Below, one piece after another: positions 36,503 through 45,412 of a stretch of 64,000 bases of DNA. Origin of the DNA: an uncultured Draconibacterium sp. (GTDB lineage: Bacteria; Bacteroidota; Bacteroidia; Bacteroidales; Prolixibacteraceae); assembly GCF_913060805.1 (NCBI RefSeq), contig NZ_CAJXTC010000015.1, positions 1 through 64,000 on the forward strand, in the 5' to 3' direction. Below the pieces are notes generated by a model, which saw nothing but the letters and a program-made list of their open reading frames with translations, was not told where the DNA came from and made no database searches. Numbering within the stretch: position 1 is the first letter of the stretch; every line of letters starts with the position of its first letter. A program made the translations under genes and the position numbers.

Positions 36503-38428
36503 ATGAAAAAACTAATTGTATTTCTAACACTCCTAATTGCTGCTCAGCACTTGCTGGCACAAACCACAAATGTAGTCACGCACAACAAAGTCCTTATCAA
36601 CACTGATCCGTCTCAAGGCGTGAAAAGCTTTGTAAAGTGGGGCGAATTTCCTTCAACCGAAAAAAAGATCAGAAGAATTGTTTTGAACCTGACACTTGCC
36701 TACCCGGAAGATCGTGCCATTGCCCACTGGGATTATATGGATCGCGTAAAAATTCTGCGAAAAGGAGGTGTTAATGGCGAAATGGTAAACTACGAAATTG
36801 GCCGAATGCTAACTCCGTACGGAAGCAACTTTAAAGAAGGCTGGAGTTACACCTGGAGTATTGATGTTACCGATTTTCAGGCATTTTTGCGCGACAGTGT
36901 TGAGATTGAATACATTCACTCGGGTTACGAATCACCAGATTTGGGTTGGGATTTAACCCTTGATTTCGACATAACTTTTGGCCCGCAGGTGGCCGATTTT
37001 ATTTCGGTTGAAAAAATGTGGGAGGACAATTACCGTTACGGCGATCCGGAAGATCCTATCGAAGAACAGCTTGCTCCAAAAACGGTTACCACGGCAGAAA
37101 ATGCTGATTTTGCCCGTTTTCGCATTCAGCATACCGGACACGGAATGGACGAACCTAGCGGATGCAGCGAGTTTTGCAGCCGTTGGCGCGAGTTGAAGTT
37201 TGACGGGGAAGTTATTGACCACCGAGACATGTGGAAAGACTGCGGCAATAATCCGCTCTATCCGCAAGGTGGAACCTGGATTTTCGACCGCGCATACTGG
37301 TGTCCCGGCGACTTGCAGGTGCCCGACGTTGTTGATATCCCTCTGACAAAAGGGAGCCACGAACTCGACCTGGATATGGAACCGTTTACAGCGAACAATA
37401 CAGACCAGCCACACGAGCAAATCACGTCGTACCTGTTCCAATATGCCGCACCAAATAACAAAAACGATGTAGCCATTGAAGAAATTATTGCTCCAAACCT
37501 GAAAGACAATTACAACCGATTTAATCCACGCGGTTTCAGTCCGCTCATCAAAATCAGAAACCTTGGCAGCAGCGATTTAAAAAAGCTGACTATCCTTTAT
37601 ACAACCAAGGGATTTGAAGAGAAGACATTTCAATGGAAGGGCAACCTTGGTTTTTATGAAGCCGCTATAATCGCACTTCCGGGAGAAATCGATATGAAGG
37701 ATGGCATAAATACCTTTTCGGTGATTTTGGAAGAACCCAACGGTAAAGAAGACGAATGGGACGGCGATAACAATATGAATGTTGAATTTGAGAGTATTCC
37801 AACAATCCCATCGAAATTTGTGGTGGAATTTATGACCAACAACAAACCCGAAGACAATTGGGTACATGTTGTTAGCAGCAGCTACGACACCGTTTATTCC
37901 AAAACACCCGAAATGCTCGATTCGGCCACAACTTACATCGACACCCTGGAACTGGAAGAAGGTTCATATTTCCTGAATTTGATTGACACTGCCGGCGAAG
38001 GACTGGAATTTTGGTTTCTGGCAGATGCCGGTTACGGGCGTTTGCGTTTAAAAGATACCGAAGGAAATCTGATTCATTTATTTGAAAGCGACTGCGGGAA
38101 CGGACAGTTTTATGCTTTCAAAACCGACGACGATTTTAAAGTGGACACTACCATCTCGCATCTGTCGGTAAATATTTACCCACGAATGGTAAAAGATTAC
38201 GCCACAATTTATACTACTACCAACAAACCATCAACACTAAAAGTGCGCATTACAAAAGATGGCGAGTACATTGAAACACACGAGTACACCAACATTAAAG
38301 ATGCTCAAACAGGGCTTGACCTGCGGCATTTGAAGGAAGGGCGTTATGTGATGGAGATTTACGTTGATGGTGAACACAAAATGAACAGGCGCTTTAACAA
38401 GGTGCCACAAAGCGGATTCAGAAATTAG
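36503..38428 (+). CDS. PNGase F-like secreted glycoamidase with a T9SS sorting domain
   Basis: 641 residues with a signal peptide (IVFLTLLIAAQHLLAQ). Residues about 20-320 match the two-domain PNGase F fold: VKSFVKWGEFPSTEKKIRRIVLNLTLAYP, AHWDYMDRVKIL (family catalytic aspartate), TWSIDVTDFQAFLRD, and the hallmark GHGMDEPSGCSEFCSRW with its acidic residue and paired cysteines, then AYWCPGD. PNGase F cleaves N-linked glycans from asparagine. The C-terminus (about 555-635, LSVNIYPRMVKDYATI ... LKEGRYVMEIYVDG) resembles a type A T9SS sorting domain, so secretion through type IX is likely. The middle carries Ig-like domains. Activity is unproven. Confidence 0.82.
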   Translation: MKKLIVFLTLLIAAQHLLAQTTNVVTHNKVLINTDPSQGVKSFVKWGEFPSTEKKIRRIVLNLTLAYPEDRAIAHWDYMDRVKILRKGGVNGEMVNYEIGRMLTPYGSNFKEGWSYTWSIDVTDFQAFLRDSVEIEYIHSGYESPDLGWDLTLDFDITFGPQVADFISVEKMWEDNYRYGDPEDPIEEQLAPKTVTTAENADFARFRIQHTGHGMDEPSGCSEFCSRWRELKFDGEVIDHRDMWKDCGNNPLYPQGGTWIFDRAYWCPGDLQVPDVVDIPLTKGSHELDLDMEPFTANNTDQPHEQITSYLFQYAAPNNKNDVAIEEIIAPNLKDNYNRFNPRGFSPLIKIRNLGSSDLKKLTILYTTKGFEEKTFQWKGNLGFYEAAIIALPGEIDMKDGINTFSVILEEPNGKEDEWDGDNNMNVEFESIPTIPSKFVVEFMTNNKPEDNWVHVVSSSYDTVYSKTPEMLDSATTYIDTLELEEGSYFLNLIDTAGEGLEFWFLADAGYGRLRLKDTEGNLIHLFESDCGNGQFYAFKTDDDFKVDTTISHLSVNIYPRMVKDYATIYTTTNKPSTLKVRITKDGEYIETHEYTNIKDAQTGLDLRHLKEGRYVMEIYVDGEHKMNRRFNKVPQSGFRN

Positions 38429-38476
38429 GAGTCGGCAGAATTTATTCACGTACATATAATCGCACTCAGCGCTGGC

Positions 38477-38513
38477 AAACAGGCAATTGGAGAACTATTC
38501 CGATTGCCTGTTT
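38477..38513 (+). terminator. Rho-independent terminator of the PNGase F-like gene
   Basis: AAACAGGCAAT (38477-38487) pairs with ATTGCCTGTTT (38503-38513), followed by a T-rich run. The gap from the stop codon is about 50 bp. Confidence 0.75.
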
Positions 38514-38541
38514 TCTTTCTTGCCGTATTTTTGTTCCGTAA

Positions 38542-38567
38542 TTTGGTACAAAGTTGTATGTACCAAA
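38542..38567. promoter_or_regulatory. Perfect dyad upstream of the GAF-domain gene
   Basis: TTTGGTACA (38542-38550) and TGTACCAAA (38559-38567) are perfect 9-bp inverted arms with an 8-bp spacer, about 75 bp before the ATG at 38640. It looks like a binding site for a dimeric regulator. A sigma-54 reading fails on spacing. Confidence 0.5.
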
Positions 38568-38639
38568 ACCTTGACAGGTATTAAAACGTTATTCTCAAAA
38601 GCATTTAGAGGAATAACTCACTCTTTTGAAAACAGTCCG

Positions 38640-41009
38640 ATGAAAACAGATAAACAGATTAGCTGCCCATTCTCCCAAATCCCCTTCAGTTCAGTTCTTA
38701 GTTTTGAAATGCTGATAAAGGATATCGAGCGAATTGAATCGACGGCTAATCACCCGATGAAAGATCTGGCAAAAAGTACGCTGAATGCGTTGAATAAAGT
38801 TCCTGCGTTAAAAAAGCCGATTCACAACACTTCAATACTGAATGAGAATCAGGATCTGGTGAATCAACTTATGGCGTTTGTAATAAATCCCTTACGTCAC
38901 CAAAACAGCATGGAAGCTTGTACGGCTCCAATCGGGCAAGATCCTTTTTTTGCTACCGAATTGCTAAAAAACAGCCTAAGTTGCGAGCACAAATTATTGG
39001 AAATTGCCAAAAGTGGTGAGCAGGATCTCTCACTGATTTCCAAATTATATCAGGCTTACCTGTTGATTCTGGAGAAATTTTACAACTATAAAATTGACGT
39101 TGATCTTCCTTTCACCTATCGCCTTACCGACACAAAAGACGGCTACATCAAATACATTCGGAAGCATGTAACAACCAACTATGTGCAGGTTCGCGAATTA
39201 AAAAAGCACACAAAAGTTACACCTGAAGATATTACCAAACTGCTTGATAATACCGATGATCTGGCGGTGTGGAACGAGATAATTCCCTTGGAGAACTTTG
39301 AATTTTCCGGATTTATTCATTTCAACCTGATTGATATTACGCAGGATTTTGTGATCTCGCAGTTGAAAACCGATTTGCTCGATAAAAAGACGATTGAAAC
39401 AAACGAAGGTTTTGAAGTGCTGCAAAAACGGATGCGTGCTTTGTTCGACAATCCGAAACTAAAATTCGGAATGGCAGTGGCTCCCGATGAAGATGCAAAC
39501 ATGAATCTGAACCTGATTTGGGACACCATTATTCCCCGTACTCAGCTAAAATGCGATCAGTACATGGGAACAATCTACGAACAGGCTTTTAACGAAAACC
39601 GCATCATCAACACGCCTGATCTTACAAAATTGCCGCAGGATGTTGTTATTCAGAATCTGATCGATGCAGGAATAAGAAGCCTCGCAATCGTTCCGCTGTT
39701 TATCGACGAAACGCCGGTTGGGATGCTCGAGTTCGCCTGCACAAAACCAAACAGCATCAGCATGATGCAGATCAAGCGACTTTACGATGTTTTCCCAACA
39801 TTTGCGCTGGCCCTGAAACGATCGAAAGAAGAATGGAACGACAAGATAAGAGCGGTAATCCAGGATCAGTTCACGGCTATTCACCCAACCGTGGAGTGGC
39901 GTTTTCGCGAAGCCGTTGGCCACTTTCTTTCTGAAAATAAGAACGGTGGGAAAACGGCGGTTGAATCCATTGTTTTCAACGATGTAGTTCCTATTTACGG
40001 TGCTTCCGATGTACGTGGCTCATCGCTGGAACGCAACCTGGCTATTCAGACTGACCTCACCGAACAACTAAAACATGCGCGTGAAATTCTGGACTACGCC
40101 CGTCAGATTAAAGAGATGCCTTTGCTTGAAGATATCTGTTTTAATATCCAGCAAAATATCGACACGGTACAAAACGGACTAAAAGCCGGAGATGAAGTTG
40201 TAATAATTGAATTTCTCACAAAAGAAGTTGATCCGTTTTTGCGCTTGCTAAAAGAACGTTTTTCGGAGCTTGAGGAACCGGTAACAGATTATTTCAGTTC
40301 GCTTGATCCGCACCTGAATGTGGTGTACAAAAAACGGAAGGATTTTGAGGAAAGCCTGACCCTGATTAATGAAGAGGTTAGTGAAATAATTGAAACCGAG
40401 CAGGAAAAAGCCCAGGAAGTTTTCCCGCATTATTTTGAAAAATACCGCACCGATGGAATTGAATACAACGCTTACATTGGCCAGTCGCTGGTAAAAGGAT
40501 TAAAGTACAACGACATTTATTTGAAGAATATCAGGCTGTGGCAACTGCTGGTAAAAGTTAAAATTGCACGCAGGATTAAATTGCTGCAACCTCAGTTGGC
40601 AACAAAACTCGATATTACACAACTGATACTGGTTCATTCAAATCCGCTGAGCATTGCTTTCAGGCAGGATGAGAAGAAGTTTGATGTGGCCGGCGCCTAC
40701 AATATTCGTTACGAGATTACCAAAAAACGTATTGATAAAGCGCTGATTAATGGAACAAATGAACGTGTAACGCAGCCGGGTAAAATCGCAATAATTTACT
40801 CGCATGCCGATGAAATAAGAGATTATAAAAAGTACATCGATTACATGATTGCAAAGGGATATCTGACCAACAATATTGAAGATGTTGAACTGGAAGATTT
40901 GGTGGGTGCTTCGGGTTTACGGGCTCTGCGCGTTGAAGTTGATCTTAGCGATTTAACGCCAAACCAAATTGCAACGGAAGAAATTGCACAGGTTGTAAGC
41001 AGTCAATAA
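38640..41009 (+). CDS. Large GAF-domain protein of unknown function
   Basis: 789 residues from the ATG at 38640. The open frame reaches 38487, but that extension runs into the terminator hairpin and the dyad. Residues about 1-240 are helical. A GAF-type segment lies about 275-430 (GMAVAPDEDANMNLNLIWDTIIPRTQLKC, AGIRSLAIVPLFIDETPVGMLEFAC, with the last strand typical of GAF). A mixed module follows with the distinctive DVVPIYGASDVRGSSLERN near 510, then coiled-coil-rich helices. No histidine kinase, GGDEF or HTH domain is visible. Length and composition suggest a Bacteroidota-specific signalling protein. It is convergent with the next gene, 6 bp away. Confidence 0.78.
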   Translation: MKTDKQISCPFSQIPFSSVLSFEMLIKDIERIESTANHPMKDLAKSTLNALNKVPALKKPIHNTSILNENQDLVNQLMAFVINPLRHQNSMEACTAPIGQDPFFATELLKNSLSCEHKLLEIAKSGEQDLSLISKLYQAYLLILEKFYNYKIDVDLPFTYRLTDTKDGYIKYIRKHVTTNYVQVRELKKHTKVTPEDITKLLDNTDDLAVWNEIIPLENFEFSGFIHFNLIDITQDFVISQLKTDLLDKKTIETNEGFEVLQKRMRALFDNPKLKFGMAVAPDEDANMNLNLIWDTIIPRTQLKCDQYMGTIYEQAFNENRIINTPDLTKLPQDVVIQNLIDAGIRSLAIVPLFIDETPVGMLEFACTKPNSISMMQIKRLYDVFPTFALALKRSKEEWNDKIRAVIQDQFTAIHPTVEWRFREAVGHFLSENKNGGKTAVESIVFNDVVPIYGASDVRGSSLERNLAIQTDLTEQLKHAREILDYARQIKEMPLLEDICFNIQQNIDTVQNGLKAGDEVVIIEFLTKEVDPFLRLLKERFSELEEPVTDYFSSLDPHLNVVYKKRKDFEESLTLINEEVSEIIETEQEKAQEVFPHYFEKYRTDGIEYNAYIGQSLVKGLKYNDIYLKNIRLWQLLVKVKIARRIKLLQPQLATKLDITQLILVHSNPLSIAFRQDEKKFDVAGAYNIRYEITKKRIDKALINGTNERVTQPGKIAIIYSHADEIRDYKKYIDYMIAKGYLTNNIEDVELEDLVGASGLRALRVEVDLSDLTPNQIATEEIAQVVSSQ

Positions 41010-41015
41010 AAGAGT

Positions 41016-42515
41016 TTAACCATACCATTTTCGTGTACGTCCTTGTAGATTATTCAGCGTATCGATGGTGATATTCACATCGTTTACCACCTGGAAATCG
41101 AACATACCCACACATATAAAATCGGCACCATTTTTAAAGGCCCAGTTAAAACCATCTTCGGGCTGAATAGCTCCGGCAGCCAACACTTTAAAACCCATTA
41201 CCGGAACAGTGGCTCGGTTAACAAATTCAACCGTTTTATCCGGATACAAACAAAACAAATTGTCGTGAAAACGGTTGTGATCGGCATATTTTTTACCATC
41301 CACTTCAAACGGGAAACGATTCTCGCACGGGTGTGCCGACCAGTAATTATCGTGGTGCATGGTTTTCATGTAATAATCGGGAATAATTCCCTGCTCCTCG
41401 CAGGCAATCAACGAATCAACCGTATGCGAAGCCAGTCCGGCAGTGTATCCCTGCTCGCGGATATGGTTCAGCATTAAATCGATTTTATCCAGTTTATTGT
41501 CGCGTACCAGCCAGTCGCACCAGTTCCCCTGAATCTGAATTATGTCCACACCAAAATCGATGGCTTTATTAATATTCACCACCCAGTCGTTGTTCTCCGC
41601 ATCGGGGTGCACCTGCGTGATCACTTTAATTTTACTGCCGGTCAACTTTTTATACTTCTGCATGGTGGCATTTGTCGGAAACCCGATATTGATGGTATTA
41701 ATTCCGGCTTCCTCGGCCAGCATCAGCGTTTCAAAAATCTTCTTTTCAGTGTTGTAGGCTCGAAAAAGCGACGGCACATAATGCAGATCACGCGAGTGCG
41801 CCCAACCACCGATCAGATTTCCACCGGCCACCAAACGACTGATTTCGTGCGGCCCGATCTTTCCTTTCGGAAGTTCACCTTTCAGTTCTTTTATACCGGC
41901 TCCACCGACTTTTATGGTCGCTCCCGAAAGTGTGTCGACACCAAATTTTTGTGTTTCGTTAAAAGCTCCCAATCCCAAAACGCCCAATGCAGGAATCGTG
42001 GCCAGGTTTTTCAACGCCTCTCTTCGGGATTTCACGGAAGCCGATTCGCCACCCGTTTCTTTCTTCTTTGAGAAGAAGGGTAGCGCATATAATCCCCAGC
42101 CTTTTTCTTTTAGAACCAACAAAACGAGCAAGGCCAGCGCTTCAATCACATTCTTGTTTACTATGTACAGACTTCCTTCGGTATTGGCCAGCAAGGAACC
42201 TCCAAATGGCGGATGAGCAAAGTAGTACAACAATAGCAAAACCACGCCCGAAGCAGCCGAAATACGAATTGCCAAACCAAGTGTGAGCCCAAGACCGATA
42301 AGAACTAAAGCAGCCATATTCAGCGGATCCACAACATTCATGATGCTTTCAGAACCGCCCATCCACTGATACAATCCCGATAATGGACCAGTAGAACTTG
42401 ATAAATATCCGGCAGCACTCCAGTTGCCATCAGCGAGTTTTGCGACTCCCTCGTACAAAAAGTGCCAGCCAATTGCTGTTCTAAAAATGGTGATGATGAG
42501 TTTTTTCCAGTTCAT
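41016..42515 (-). CDS. DoxX-like membrane domain fused to a TIM-barrel enzyme-like domain
   Basis: 499 residues. The first about 150 residues carry the DoxX/SURF4-type four-helix domain (WHFLYEGVAKLADGNWSAAGYL, ALVLIGLGLTLGLAIRI, VIEALALLVLLVLKEKGWGLY). A linker with SRREALKNLATIPALGVLGLGAF looks like a Tat/SPI-type export segment (about 160-185). The rest (about 215-499) is a TIM-barrel-like domain: LVAGGNLIGGWAHSRDL, FETLMLAEEAGINTINIGFP, VDIIQIQGNWCDW, GYTAGLASHTVDSL, VPVMGFKVLAAGAIQPEDGF. It recalls aldo-keto-reductase or sugar-acting barrels. It lies 25 bp after the GH78 gene, so an operon is likely. The substrate is unknown. Confidence 0.82.
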   Translation of the reverse strand: MNWKKLIITIFRTAIGWHFLYEGVAKLADGNWSAAGYLSSSTGPLSGLYQWMGGSESIMNVVDPLNMAALVLIGLGLTLGLAIRISAASGVVLLLLYYFAHPPFGGSLLANTEGSLYIVNKNVIEALALLVLLVLKEKGWGLYALPFFSKKKETGGESASVKSRREALKNLATIPALGVLGLGAFNETQKFGVDTLSGATIKVGGAGIKELKGELPKGKIGPHEISRLVAGGNLIGGWAHSRDLHYVPSLFRAYNTEKKIFETLMLAEEAGINTINIGFPTNATMQKYKKLTGSKIKVITQVHPDAENNDWVVNINKAIDFGVDIIQIQGNWCDWLVRDNKLDKIDLMLNHIREQGYTAGLASHTVDSLIACEEQGIIPDYYMKTMHHDNYWSAHPCENRFPFEVDGKKYADHNRFHDNLFCLYPDKTVEFVNRATVPVMGFKVLAAGAIQPEDGFNWAFKNGADFICVGMFDFQVVNDVNITIDTLNNLQGRTRKWYG

Positions 42516-42540
42516 AGGACTGCTTTAATTTATACTACAA

Positions 42541-45279
42541 TTAATTGCTAAAATTATAGGTGCCCGATCCAACTTCCAGCACCAGTTCGTTTTGGGCTTG
42601 CGAAACAATCTTCACGTCAGCATTGGTACTCAGCGTTTTTCCATCGGCAACAAAATCTGTCGTCGGCAAAATCACTGTTGCAGTGCAACCAACCGGAACA
42701 GTAATATCAACATTCAATTTCCCCTCATCCTGCTGCCATTTTATTCCGGCCTTTCCGTAAGGTGTTTTGTTGTAATATTTGGCAAATTCCATTTCGTCAA
42801 CCGGTTGAGGATGAAAAATAATATGACGGTATCCCGGAATTTTCTCATCGGCCTGCATTCCTGCCAACTGACGATACAACCATACCAATCCCCCACCAAA
42901 CATCGGGTGATTGTGCGAGCCACCGGTATCCCAATGCTCCCAGCTTGTTGTAGCTCCCAGCGTTAACCAGCGACCATAACCGGGCTCCTCTTTTTTGTTC
43001 ATGGCCTCATAAGCCAGGTCGTGCATCCCATTTTCGGTAAGCACTTCAAAGAAAAACTGCGTACCAAATATTCCGGTATCCAAATGCCCTTTGTTCTTTT
43101 TAATGTTTTCCTTCAGCGCTTTTATCACACGTTGGTATTCAGCTTCAGGAACACCCATTTTCAGAGCAAAAATATTGGCTCCCGAGTTTCCGTAAGTTCC
43201 TTTTTCTGCATCGAAAAACCGCTTGTGAAATGCTTCTTTGGTAGCTTCTGCCAGCTCAGCATACTTTTTCGCTTCCTTACTTTTCCCCAAAACCTCAGCA
43301 GCTTTTGCGGTAATATCGGCACAACGCCAGAAATAGAAAGTGTGTACCAGTTCATCTGCCGGAAGATCGCCCGGTGTAACCCAGTCACCCAGGTTGAACC
43401 ACCGCAAAACGTTGCCATTTAGGCCAACACGTTGCGAGTACATTATTCCTTCATCATCCACCCAGGTTTGCATGTAGCGCACGTATTCTTTCATCGGCTC
43501 GTAAGCCTCCTCCAGCATGTCAACAGCGCCGTAATGCACATAAAACTCCCAGGGCATAATATTTACTGCTGCTCCCCAGGCAACACCGCCGCCACAACCG
43601 GGTTGCCACGGTGCACCATTCGGTACATAGCCGGTTTCCACATTTTGAGCTCCGATAATATCCTGAATCCACTTGTGATAAAAGTTTTGTGCATCAAAGT
43701 TGTGTATCACGGTAACACACGCCACCTGCCCATCGCCGGTGTATGGCGAACGTTCACGGTGCGGACAATCGCTGGCAATTCCACCGTGCATGTTATCGGT
43801 CTGACTACGTTTCCAGATCTTATTTACCTCGTTAAAAAGCGGATTTGAAGTTTCGAATTTGGCCGATTCTTCGATGTAAGTATTTATCGCTTCGGCACAA
43901 ATATTTTCAGGTTCCAGCACGCCCGGCCAGTTTACAATTTCCACCTCGCGGAAAACAAACCAGTTAAAACGAGCCGCATAATTTTCTTTGCCTTCACCCT
44001 TAAAAATGTATGAATTATCTCCCGAGAACGTATTCGACATATAGTTTATCTCTACTTTATGCCCTTCAGGGCCTTCCACATTTTTCAGCCGCACCCAACC
44101 CGAAATCTCAACACCAAAATCAACTTTATAATTACCGTTGTACATTTTCTCGATCCGCACCGGTTCAAGTGTTTCATAAACTTTGTCGGGATGAGCAGTG
44201 TGTGCCATCAACTTTCCTTCGGGCGCTTTTCTTAAAACTGCATTTTCCCATGCCGAATCGTCAAAATCTGCAGTGCACCAGCCGTCTTGCTCCAAACGCG
44301 CATCATAATGTTCACCGTAAAATACCATGTCCATCAAAATCGGACTTTTTGAAACCTTCCAGCTCTCATCGCTCACAATAACGTCCTCGGTACCGTCGGC
44401 GTAAGTTACATGGACCTGCATTAACAAACGAGGCGAACCATAACCCAAATCCCAGTGTTTGGCCGGATTATAAAACCCGTTTCCCAGTATCGCCCCAAAA
44501 GTATTCGCCCCGTCAACCATCTGATCCGAGATATCATAGGCTAGGTACATCACTTTGTATTCTCTGAAATTGTCATCAACAGGAATAAACTGTTCCGGAA
44601 GTCCGGGGCGTTTGCCATAGTTGGTCTGGTTGGGAACCAATACATCGTCGCCAACCTTTTTCCCGTTCAGATACATTTCGAAATAACCCAGTCCGGTTAC
44701 ATAAGCCACAGCTTTTTCAACCTGTTTTGTGGCGTTAAATTCTTTACGAAATAGTGGTGCAGGTGGTGGAAGTTCCTGCAGACGGTTACCATCGCTTCCC
44801 AAATTACGGGCAGGTTTTGGCAAAGTTTCTTCTCCTTGCCACGGAACGCCAATCCACTTTGCCTGCCAGTCACTTTCATTCAGCAATCCCATATGCCAGA
44901 ATGCAGGCTCGCTCCATTCCGAAACTTCACCGTTTTTATCCCACACACGCACCTGCCACCAGCAATCCTGACGTGAAACCAGTTTGTCGCCGTCGTACTC
45001 TACGCGGGTTGATGCGTTGCTTTCAACCTTTTTACTGTCCCATAAATCGGGAGTTGAAAGTTGAGTTTTTGTGGTAGCTACCCGAATCTGGAAAGCCGTT
45101 TGAAGCTGTCCTTTTTCTCCTTCTTCTGCCACATTTATCCAGCCCAGACGAGGCTGCAGCACATCAACTACTGAAGGATTTTTAAGGTATTCGCAAGTAA
45201 GTTGTGTTGGATTGATTTTAGCATTCGATAAAAGACTGCCAATTGCTAAAAAGCATAGACACAGCAATAGTTTTTTCAT
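42541..45279 (-). CDS. Secreted alpha-L-rhamnosidase, GH78
   Basis: 912 residues with a signal peptide (KKLLLCLCFLAIGSLLSNA). The GH78 order is seen: an N-terminal PTQLTCEYLKNPSVVDVLQPRLGW fibronectin-like domain, a central galactose-binding-like domain with AYVTGLGYFEMYLNGKKVGDDVL (about 190-215), then the catalytic (alpha/alpha)6 barrel. The barrel carries SDCPHRERSPYTGDGQ near residue 505-520 (general acid region) and GATTSWEHWDTGGSHNHPMFGG near 770-795 (catalytic base region). The C-terminal domain is beta-rich. It removes terminal rhamnose from plant or algal polysaccharides (family knowledge). The DoxX-fusion gene follows 25 bp later. Confidence 0.93.
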   Translation of the reverse strand: MKKLLLCLCFLAIGSLLSNAKINPTQLTCEYLKNPSVVDVLQPRLGWINVAEEGEKGQLQTAFQIRVATTKTQLSTPDLWDSKKVESNASTRVEYDGDKLVSRQDCWWQVRVWDKNGEVSEWSEPAFWHMGLLNESDWQAKWIGVPWQGEETLPKPARNLGSDGNRLQELPPPAPLFRKEFNATKQVEKAVAYVTGLGYFEMYLNGKKVGDDVLVPNQTNYGKRPGLPEQFIPVDDNFREYKVMYLAYDISDQMVDGANTFGAILGNGFYNPAKHWDLGYGSPRLLMQVHVTYADGTEDVIVSDESWKVSKSPILMDMVFYGEHYDARLEQDGWCTADFDDSAWENAVLRKAPEGKLMAHTAHPDKVYETLEPVRIEKMYNGNYKVDFGVEISGWVRLKNVEGPEGHKVEINYMSNTFSGDNSYIFKGEGKENYAARFNWFVFREVEIVNWPGVLEPENICAEAINTYIEESAKFETSNPLFNEVNKIWKRSQTDNMHGGIASDCPHRERSPYTGDGQVACVTVIHNFDAQNFYHKWIQDIIGAQNVETGYVPNGAPWQPGCGGGVAWGAAVNIMPWEFYVHYGAVDMLEEAYEPMKEYVRYMQTWVDDEGIMYSQRVGLNGNVLRWFNLGDWVTPGDLPADELVHTFYFWRCADITAKAAEVLGKSKEAKKYAELAEATKEAFHKRFFDAEKGTYGNSGANIFALKMGVPEAEYQRVIKALKENIKKNKGHLDTGIFGTQFFFEVLTENGMHDLAYEAMNKKEEPGYGRWLTLGATTSWEHWDTGGSHNHPMFGGGLVWLYRQLAGMQADEKIPGYRHIIFHPQPVDEMEFAKYYNKTPYGKAGIKWQQDEGKLNVDITVPVGCTATVILPTTDFVADGKTLSTNADVKIVSQAQNELVLEVGSGTYNFSN

Positions 45280-45356
45280 AGTTTTAGGTTTTGTTGAAAT
45301 CGCTTAAAGTTATCAATTTGTTGTTAATCCTAATTTTAAGATTTAAAAAATTTCGC

Positions 45357-45385
45357 TTGTTTTATGTCTGCATTTTCTACATTTG
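45357..45385 (+). promoter_or_regulatory. Promoter of the threonine synthase-like gene
   Basis: TTG (45357-45359), an 18-bp spacer, then TACATTTG (45378-45385), an exact TAnnTTTG. The predicted transcription start is about 20 nt before the ATG at 45413. Confidence 0.6.
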
Positions 45386-45412
45386 TCATTCTTAAAATAA
45401 AACAGACGTAGA

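Noticed and set aside
38542-38567. Sigma-54-type promoter (TTGGTAC...TTGT)
   Set aside because: Distance between the GG and the GT elements is one base too short and the GC is missing; the perfect dyad is the better reading.
38487-38639. Longer N-terminus of the GAF-domain protein
   Set aside because: The extension starts within the terminator hairpin of the upstream gene and crosses the dyad; the ATG at 38640 gives a normal N-terminus.
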